From positions 1 to 39,626 of the forward strand of contig CAJUTQ010000019.1 of NCBI GenBank assembly GCA_910589265.1: a stretch of DNA of 39,626 nt, given 5' to 3'. Positions 34,284 through 39,626 of the stretch are shown here, in pieces; positions within the stretch are counted from its first letter, which is position 1; each line of letters opens with the position of its first letter. The notes under the pieces are model-generated. The model was not told the DNA's origin and did not search any database. It saw only the letters and a program-made list of their open reading frames with translations. The translations under genes and the position numbers were made by a program. The stretch is from an uncultured Lachnospiraceae bacterium (GTDB lineage: Bacteria > Bacillota > Clostridia > Lachnospirales > Lachnospiraceae).

Positions 34284-34915
34284 TGCCCCTTGTCAAGTAG
34301 ACAGTATAAATATCTAAAATCAAGTGTAGATGAGACCTGCATTTCACTTTGAGGTGCAGGTATTTTTCTATACACACCATTTCTCTTTATAGTAGTTTAC
34401 TTATTTGTTTTTAGGAACCGGGGATTCTGTCCGCCCATTATCGATACAGTGCCTGGCTCTTGATATGGATTGTTCCATTTCCTGATTTTAAGTTTCTTCC
34501 TGAATGCCTGGCTCATATACTGGAATCTCTAATCTGAATGAAAAATGGGTTTGGCGCCTGGATTCCCACCAATTGCCTTAGCAAATGTTTCAGTCTTTGA
34601 TATTTCAAGCTGTTTGCACATCCATTCTAATTCTTTCACTTTTTTAACAATTCAACTACCATATCCTTTTTGCTTCCATCGCAGATTTTCACGCTTTAAG
34701 CGTTCTAATTCATCTGCTTCATCCTCTGTTTTGTGACACTCTCTCCGATCCATTAATCCATCTGCCTTATTTTCTTTTATCCCAAGAATAATAATCCCAT
34801 CATTATAATTTTTCAAAAGTGGCGTAGATAGACCATAAACTATTAAACAGACCACCTTCTGCTTTTTTACTTCCCTGCGATTATCTTCCTTGTATAAATC
34901 AAATATTTCTTTCAT
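34284..34915 (-). mobile_element. IS3-family remnant A (minus orientation)
   Basis: Left boundary is an IS end, TGCCCCTTGTCAAGTAGACA (34284-34303), matching the ends at 36411-36430 and 37945-37964. The minus-strand frame from ATG 34915 contains an OrfA piece (KNYNDG, GLMDRRECHKTEDEADELER then LKRENLRWKQK), a TGA, VKKVKELEWMCKQL, and then an abrupt jump to the OrfB DDE region, KPIFHSD, a TAG, then RFQYMSQAFRKKL. The middle of the element, including the first catalytic Asp, is deleted. Dead. A terminator-like hairpin sits just inside the end. Confidence 0.75.
34335..34361 (+). terminator. Hairpin inside the end of IS remnant A
   Basis: ACCTGCA/TGCAGGT arms, 13-base loop, followed by ATTTTTC on the plus strand. 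It has the same position relative to the IS end as the hairpin at 37986-38009, so it is part of the element. It would stop outside transcription from running antisense into the transposase. Confidence 0.55.
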
Positions 34916-35113
34916 TCTTACCCCTTATCTTAAAACTCATACATATCCTCCAATCCATTACTAATTTGTGGGTTTTCTTATAGTACTTCCATTCTACATA
35001 TACTACAAAAAAATATAAGACACGTACGCTGCCATGCTCACTTATATTGATTTATTTTAGAATTTGAAGTTTGTTTCTGGGAAATGTCAGATAAAATTTT
35101 ATATACTTGCCTT

Positions 35114-35141
35114 TAAACATTTTGAAAATATGTGACGATAT
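35114..35141 (+). promoter_or_regulatory. Sigma-D (sigma-28)-like promoter
   Basis: TAAA, 16 bases, GACGATAT. The Bacillus sigma-D consensus is TAAA-N15-GCCGATAT; this matches all of -35, 7 of 8 in -10, and the spacing is within the tolerated range. It lies 65 bases before the start codon at 35207. Confidence 0.5.
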
Positions 35142-35206
35142 AAAATAAAAAACCATAAATAAGCACGAAAAGGATTTCAAAGTTAAATTCAAGGAGGACG
35201 AAGTGT

Positions 35207-35785
35207 ATGGCTAAAATTATGGATTATAGCTTTTTATTTCAACAAACATTTAGAACAGCAAAAACAAATATATCTAGTCGGTTTCCATTATCACAATTAA
35301 ACAGTAGCTCTATACAATCACAGCTAAAAGCTGCAGGTATTGATACAAACAGCAAACAATACCAAGCTGTAATGCAAAGTATGTTTTCATCCTGCCAGGG
35401 CACTGGATATACGAATATTCAAGCAATTAAAAACAGGATGAGCCGTTATGACAAAGACGGAGACTATATAAGCCCTTTCACAGGACTGGCTGGTCTTGTT
35501 GTAACTGAAAAAAACCGTGGAGAAAAGGGTATAGGAAATGGAAATACAACACTGCGTTCTGATGTTTATTTGAATTTATATCAGAAAATGAATAAGAAAG
35601 ATAGATTAGCTGCTGGAAATACGTTAAGGCAATATGAGCAAATATATACACAGGCATTTGTTGATGCAGTAAAAGCTATTGACCCCAAATGGAAGCCAGG
35701 CTCACCAATCCCAACTGGGGCATTAGATGGAATTACAAGAGAATCTGTGAATAACTCACGAAAGTCATTAGATTTAAAAGTATAA
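35207..35785 (+). CDS. DUF3879-like protein (192 aa)
   Basis: AAGGAGG lies nine bases before the ATG. The sequence MAKIMDYSFLFQQTF, then QLKAAGIDTNSKQYQAVMQS and GYTNIQAIKNRMSRYDKDGD, followed by YISPFTGLAGLVVTEKN (residues about 50-107), matches a repetitive protein family I know from Lachnospiraceae (KAAGIDTNSKQYK motif). RYDKDGD resembles an EF-hand-like calcium loop start. There is no signal peptide or membrane helix. Role unknown. It is the only intact gene between two inverted IS remnants and has a sigma-D-like promoter, so a motility-linked function can be suspected but not shown. Confidence 0.75.
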   Translation: MAKIMDYSFLFQQTFRTAKTNISSRFPLSQLNSSSIQSQLKAAGIDTNSKQYQAVMQSMFSSCQGTGYTNIQAIKNRMSRYDKDGDYISPFTGLAGLVVTEKNRGEKGIGNGNTTLRSDVYLNLYQKMNKKDRLAAGNTLRQYEQIYTQAFVDAVKAIDPKWKPGSPIPTGALDGITRESVNNSRKSLDLKV

Positions 35786-35895
35786 GAATTTGGTTATACA
35801 ACTATTCTTTCTATCTAATAACTACAGATAACAAAGGAATCATTGTTTTTCAAATAAGGCAGGACATAAAACCTCTAAAGTAAACTGATTAAAAA

Positions 35896-36430
35896 TAAAA
35901 ATACGTACTTGAATCTAGAACCAGGGTATCACAAGAATATATAAATGGAGTAGGCTCTGTTCACTTTCTTACAGATAAATGTGGAATTGATTATTCAACA
36001 GTAATCAGAAGGATTCATGAGTACAGAATATACAAAATATCTGAGGTTTGCCATAAAATAAACTTATTCTAAAGAATTCAAAATAACAGGTGAGAAAATC
36101 TATGACGAAATCCCCAACTAGAAGAAAAGGTAACCTTTGAGAAACCTGATGAAAGGGCAGAAAATATACTACAAAGTAATTTCTGCGCTATAGCTGCCAA
36201 TCAAATGGGCTACAGATATAACGGAATTTAAAGTCCCAGGAAAGAAAAAGAAGCTGTATTTCAGTATCATGATAAGATATCCCAACAGAACACCCTATTC
36301 CAAAAAATAAACGAATAAACAAATAGAAAGGGAAAGAGTACGCAAAGAACAAGGCCTATCCTTCCAATCAAAAGGCAGGCCTCCTCTGTTCCCCATTTAA
36401 ATATTTTATTTGTCTAATTGACAAAGGACA
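35896..36430 (+). mobile_element. IS3-family remnant B (plus orientation)
   Basis: It starts with an OrfA-like HTH piece (YINGVGSVHFLTDKCGIDYS then TVIRRIHEYRIYK, about 35927-36040), passes through frame breaks, and gives the OrfB segment WATDITEFKVPGKKKKLYFS (about 36215-36275) with the first DDE Asp. It ends at TGTCTAATTGACAAAGGACA (36411-36430), the reverse complement of the other copies' end with three mismatches. A GGCCT...AGGCC hairpin (about 36350-36382) mirrors the terminal hairpins of the other copies. Heavily deleted; dead. Confidence 0.7.
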
Positions 36431-36746
36431 TAATAGTATACTAGACGGTAATTTTTGTTGATCTAATAAATTAGTCTAACTGTCTATAAATAACAGCTCT
36501 TCTATCCTGAGTTCAGAACTACATCGTGTATATATCAAAAACTTTTTTCTTATAAATATCCTATTTACAATATATTTATACTTCATTTCTGTACTATGTA
36601 CACAGCTGCTAAGCATATCATATGCTAATACAAGTTTTATATTCCATGTATAACATTCTCTCAGACATAATAGTATTATCATGTCTTCTATTTCACCAAA
36701 TAAAAACTTGGCAAATTACCCTAATGTACATGTAAATAGGATGCTG
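36431..36746. other. Gap without a supported gene
   Basis: AT-rich DNA between IS remnant B and the second acetyltransferase. The minus-strand frame 36476-36682 (68 aa) lacks a Shine-Dalgarno and motifs and is probably spurious. Confidence 0.5.
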
Positions 36747-37295
36747 TCATAGTTTTTTCATCATCCAATAAGCATCTGCATATTTTCCATTTTTATATTT
36801 CATATTATTAGGAAAATGTCCATATTTCTCAAAACCTAAATTTTCATATAATGCTATAGCATTCTTATTATCGGCAATTACTTCCAATTCTGCCTGTTCA
36901 TAATTATTCTCTTTTGCTATCTCTAGAATGGTTTCCAACATCATTTTACCAATACCTCTGCCACAATATTCCTGATACAGAGCTATTGCAACCTCACACC
37001 TGTGGCGGCATCTATTATATTCGCCAATACCCATAAGAGAACAGTTCCCGATATTCTTCCCATCAATGATTGCAACGAGCATTAATTCCCTATCTGAACC
37101 TATTATTTTCTGAATGAAATTCTGTTCTTCCTCAAGGGATAACATAACCTCATCAGGTTCTCTAATCAAATAGGGTGTTTCTGATGTTGTGATTTTCAAA
37201 TAATTTATCAGACATTCAGCATCACCTATGTCTGCGTTTCTCAAAATTACTTCACATCCAGTTTTGTCTATTACCTTCAAAGGTTTACATATCAT
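36747..37295 (-). CDS. GNAT acetyltransferase (second, distinct)
   Basis: 182 residues. VILRNADIGDAECLINYLKI (motif C region), EEEQNFIQKIIGSDRELMLV, CEVAIALYQEYCGRGIGKMM (motif A with the acetyl-CoA loop GRGIGK, about 100-119) and AELEVIADNKNAIALYENLG then FEKYGHF (motif B). It is closer to RimI/phosphinothricin-type GNATs than to the 29032 protein. GGGAG lies eight bases before ATG 37295. Substrate unknown. It overlaps the doubtful upstream frame by 11 bases. Confidence 0.88.
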   Translation of the reverse strand: MICKPLKVIDKTGCEVILRNADIGDAECLINYLKITTSETPYLIREPDEVMLSLEEEQNFIQKIIGSDRELMLVAIIDGKNIGNCSLMGIGEYNRCRHRCEVAIALYQEYCGRGIGKMMLETILEIAKENNYEQAELEVIADNKNAIALYENLGFEKYGHFPNNMKYKNGKYADAYWMMKKL

Positions 37296-37497
37296 AATAA
37301 ATTCTCCCTAAATCCCAATTGTGAATTTGATTATACCACTTCCATTTTCTATTTACCACTATAAAATATAGGACATAGAAGCCATCATGCCCCACGTTTC
37401 TTATCATTCCAATGTCTTTTCCATCTTCTGCTTCTGCCATTCTTTTAGCACACTTTTGTACCAAAACTTTCTTTTTCATATCTCTCGTTTTTGCCAA
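37285..37497 (-). CDS. Doubtful small protein upstream of the acetyltransferase
   Basis: 70 codons from TTG 37497 (GGGAGA just upstream) or 64 from the ATG at 37479. Lys/Arg-rich, with GMIRNVGHDGFYVLYFIVVN then RKWKWYNQ. It overlaps the acetyltransferase start by 11 bases, which would fit coupling, but no family is recognised. It may be a leader peptide, the tail of a lost gene, or chance. Confidence 0.3.
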   Translation of the reverse strand: MAKTRDMKKKVLVQKCAKRMAEAEDGKDIGMIRNVGHDGFYVLYFIVVNRKWKWYNQIHNWDLGRIYYDM

Positions 37498-37834
37498 TCT
37501 CCCTATCTTTATCCTGATATACCTGAATAAAAAATGTCGAACTCGAGAAGAAAAATCCCTAGGTCAACAATGAGACACTGCATTCTTTGTAAAGAAACTC
37601 AATCAGTAATTTATTTGTTCACCAATGAAGCATATTTCTTTGTAAAACTACTGATCATAGATATAGGAATAGGGAACTGAAGCCACATAATGTAGCTATG
37701 AAAAAAAGTCATTTCATTAACTAGGGAAAAAAGCATTTCATGAAATGCAGTCTTTTCCAAATTTTTAATATTTCATGGAACTCTCTCTTTCTTTTTGCTG
37801 TTCTAATCATACTCAAATCAGAATGATTATATCT
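37498..37834. other. Gap with a palindrome
   Basis: No gene is visible. It contains a 16-base perfect palindrome, GCATTTCATGAAATGC (37733-37748), preceded by a near copy of its left half (GTCATTTCATTAACTAG, from about 37708). This could be an operator-like site or a scrap of a small repeat element. Confidence 0.45.
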
Positions 37835-37835
37835 G

Positions 37836-37925
37836 CAGGAATTTAGTTCTATGGAAGAATTCCGTATTGAATTAGAACGATATATAGATTACTATAATAG
37901 CAAAAAAATTAAATGGAAATCAGGG
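37836..37925 (+). mobile_element. IS3-family transposase C-terminal scrap (remnant D)
   Basis: The plus-strand frame reads QEFSSMEEFRIELERYIDYY then NSKKIKWKSGG, the conserved OrfB tail helix (family pattern YI.YYN.KRIK.KL). It is cut off 20 bases before the end of IS copy C, so copy C probably inserted in or beside an older, oppositely oriented element. Confidence 0.65.
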
Positions 37926-37985
37926 GGCTGTTGCATAAATGGTGTGCTACCCGTCAAGTAGACAATGAAAATATTTCAATTTTTT

Positions 37986-38009
37986 CTGCCTGGTGTTTCT
38001 GCCAGGCAG
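37986..38009 (+). terminator. Hairpin inside the end of IS copy C
   Basis: CTGCCTGG/CCAGGCAG arms, eight-base loop, TTTTTAT following on the plus strand. It is positioned to block transcription entering the element from the left. Confidence 0.65.
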
Positions 38010-38030
38010 TTTTTATGCGGCTGACTTTAA

Positions 38031-38930
38031 TCATTTATGGTATTCCATCGGCGTAAGTAAATCCAGTTTTCTCTGGACACGTCTGTTTGTATAGTAATCT
38101 ATGTATTCTTCAATGGCTCTCAACAGATCATCTTTTGTTTTGTATTTCTTTCCATAATACATCTCTCTTTTCATGATTCCCTAGAAACCTTCCATCGGCC
38201 TGTTATCAGTACAGTGGGTAACCCGCAACATACTCTGCGTCATTCCGGCCTCCAGTATCTTTTGACGAAATACTTTTGACGTATATTGATACTCCCTGTC
38301 ACTGTGAAACATCGGTTGTGCTACCGGATTCGCAGCCAGAGCTGCATCAAAAGTATCCTATACAAGCGGGTTGTCATTGTGCTCGCTCAGTGCATAGGAC
38401 ACCGGCTTATGGTCGCACAAATCCAGTATCACACTTTAATACACTTTCCCGGCTCTCTCCTCTGTACCTGTTCCATATTTAAACTCTGTCACATCGGTTA
38501 CCCACTTCTCATTGAAGTGCTCTGCGGTGAACTCCCGGTTTAATATATTTTCTGCTATATATGCCGGATCCACCGCCAGCCTGGTACAGCCGTTATACCT
38601 GTGCTTGAGGATGGACTGTATCTTCTTTTTGCGGCAGATACGCAGAATTCTCTTGTCATTTACCTGAATTCCCTGATCATGGGCAAGGGTATCCCGAATC
38701 CTGCGGTATCCCATATCAGGATGTTCTCCATGCAGTTGTTCGATGTTCTTCGCAAGCATTTTATGAAAGTCTTCCTTTTCCGTATGGACGTGGCTGCCCC
38801 ATTTATAATAGGCGCTTCTGCTGATGCCCCCTAATTCACAGAGAATACGGATTGGATAATCCGGGTGTTCCTGCAAGAGCTCCTGAATGGCTGTGTATAC
38901 GGCTTGATTCCGTGTAGTTCCCAGCGTCAC
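38031..38930 (-). pseudogene. IS3 OrfB transposase (DDE integrase core) with three nonsense codons
   Basis: 300 codons in one frame from a GTG at 38930 (overlapping the OrfA stop as GTGA). HTH_21-like N-terminus (YPIRILCELGGISRSAYYKW), MGYRRIRDTLAHDQGIQVND, then the catalytic core: EKWVTDVTEF (first Asp), FHSDREYQYTSKVF (second Asp), MEGF-stop-GIMKREMYY (region of the Glu) and YIDYYTNRRVQRKLDLLTPM at the end. Internal stops: TAA 38436-38438, TAG 38358-38360, TAG 38181-38183. No frameshift. Without suppression no active transposase can be made. Confidence 0.85.
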
Positions 38931-39622
38931 CTCCCCTCTATTTCCTCGAGTTTTTTTAGCAAGTCAATCTCCATTTGCTGCTTTTTGGCTTTGGCTTTCA
39001 GCATCCTGTTCTCTGCCTGCAGCCTTTCCAGTTCCGTCAGTTCTCCTTCTGCTTTCTTCCTTCCCCGTCTGTCATAGAGCCCCTCAATGCCTTCGGCACG
39101 GTACTTCAGAACCCAGGAACGCGCCTGGGCATAGGAACCGTTGTATTGCCCTGCAGTGAGGGAATCATTGTCATCATGTTCGATACAATACTCTACGATG
39201 GAAAGTCTTTCTTCAAGCGTTGTTTTTCTTGCCGGGTTGTTTTTAACCATGTGATACACTCCTTCCGGTCTGGAATCCTTTCGTTCCTCATGGTTATTCT
39301 ATCTCTTAACCCATTGTAAAACAGTTTTAGCCGCTTGAATTTTATATTTGATGGCAATATCCTTATAAGATCCTTCGCCATGTAAATAGGCCTTAACAAC
39401 CTCTTCTTTAAACGCAGCAGAATAGTTTCAGTTTTCCGAACGGATCATAAATGCGTTTTCGCCAAATGTTTTATATTTGGCCACCCATTTACGGATCGAG
39501 GATTCGTTGAGCTGATATTTTCGACCGAGTTTCACAAAGGAATCGTGGCCCGCCAGATATTCTTTGACTACTTTTAATTTGTCTGCTGCATCCCATTCAT
39601 CCCGCTTTTTTCTTCTTCCCAT
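38927..39622 (-). pseudogene. IS3 OrfA (helix-turn-helix) with two nonsense codons
   Basis: 232 codons in one frame. First HTH WDAADKLKVVKEYLAGHDSF with SSIRKWVAKYKTFG; TGA at 39428-39430; second HTH AAFKEEVVKAYLHGEGSYKD then IAIKYKI with VLQWVKR; TAG at 39299-39301; third region TTLEERLSIVEYCIEHD with YAQARSWVLKYRAEGIEGLY and the leucine-zipper end ELERLQAENRMLKAKAKKQQ. Three HTH-like units are normal for the long OrfA type of this IS group. It is needed for end binding and is inactive here. Confidence 0.83.
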
Positions 39623-39626
39623 AAAA

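Larger units (their letters stand above)
37945..39626 (-). mobile_element. IS3-family element C, nearly full length, inactivated; runs off the window
   Basis: Left end TGCTACCCGTCAAGTAGACA (37945-37964), an end hairpin, then OrfB (38031-38930) and OrfA (38927-39622) on the minus strand. The other terminal repeat lies beyond 39626. OrfA and OrfB overlap by 4 bases (GTGA) rather than by a clear slippery site. Both genes keep a continuous frame with only nonsense codons, so decay has been by point substitution. Confidence 0.85.

Noticed and set aside
34260..38010. Repeated GTCAAGTAGACA sequences considered as a CRISPR-like or regulatory repeat
   Set aside because: Spacing is irregular and each copy sits at the end of an IS3-type remnant in the orientation expected of a terminal repeat.
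1..39626. tRNA, rRNA, CRISPR array, riboswitch
   Set aside because: Reading both strands I saw no cloverleaf with a TTCGANTC arm, no rRNA-like blocks, no regularly spaced repeats and no conserved riboswitch core; a covariance-model scan would be needed to exclude them fully.

Overview
The window looks like a chromosomal segment of a low-GC Gram-positive anaerobe, most likely Lachnospiraceae/Clostridia. The evidence is AT-rich intergenic DNA, strong purine-rich Shine-Dalgarno sequences, TTGnnn-17-TATAAT promoters, and protein types typical of that group (DUF6077-like membrane proteins, a YuiD-type divergent PAP2 protein, DUF3879-like proteins). The species cannot be fixed from the sequence alone. 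Almost every real gene lies on the minus strand.

Positions 268-18386 are a cell-surface polysaccharide locus of Wzx/Wzy type. A four-gene operon read from about 18265 to 14924 (dTDP-4-dehydrorhamnose reductase, a sugar aminotransferase, an FdtA-like cupin, a GtrB-like glycosyltransferase) makes and uses dTDP-deoxysugars. A mannose-1-phosphate guanylyltransferase (12397-13464) supplies GDP-mannose. An eleven-gene operon starts at a near-consensus promoter (11846-11874) and runs to 458: four related membrane proteins, a GT2, the polyprenyl-phosphate priming transferase, two more GT2s, a GT4, a Wzy-type polymerase and a Wzx-type flippase. Adjacent genes usually overlap by 4-50 bases, which indicates translational coupling. 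Interspersed are a DUF212/YuiD gene, a catalytically empty ImmA/IrrE-like protein and a 113-residue orphan.

Positions 18397-22217 hold an unknown membrane protein, a type II restriction-modification pair (PD-(D/E)XK endonuclease plus Dam-family methylase) with an inverted repeat over its promoter, and an AlkD-type DNA alkylation repair gene.

Positions 22367-27257 carry what was once an ABC-F / HflX / heterodimeric ABC exporter operon behind a transcription attenuator. Only the last exporter half is intact. The other three genes are broken by internal deletions, stops and single-base changes in poly-A runs. The gene order resembles ribosome-protection antibiotic-response modules.

Positions 27258-39626 are an eroding, AT-rich accessory region: a lipoprotein, two GNAT acetyltransferases, a lone HsdR-N-type nuclease-domain protein, an ftsK/spoIIIE pseudogene with two in-frame stops, a small Xre regulator, unidentified gene ghosts, and at least four remnants of IS3-family elements. 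Two IS remnants in opposite orientation flank a DUF3879-like gene that has a sigma-D-like promoter. The largest IS copy runs off the right edge and is inactivated purely by nonsense codons.
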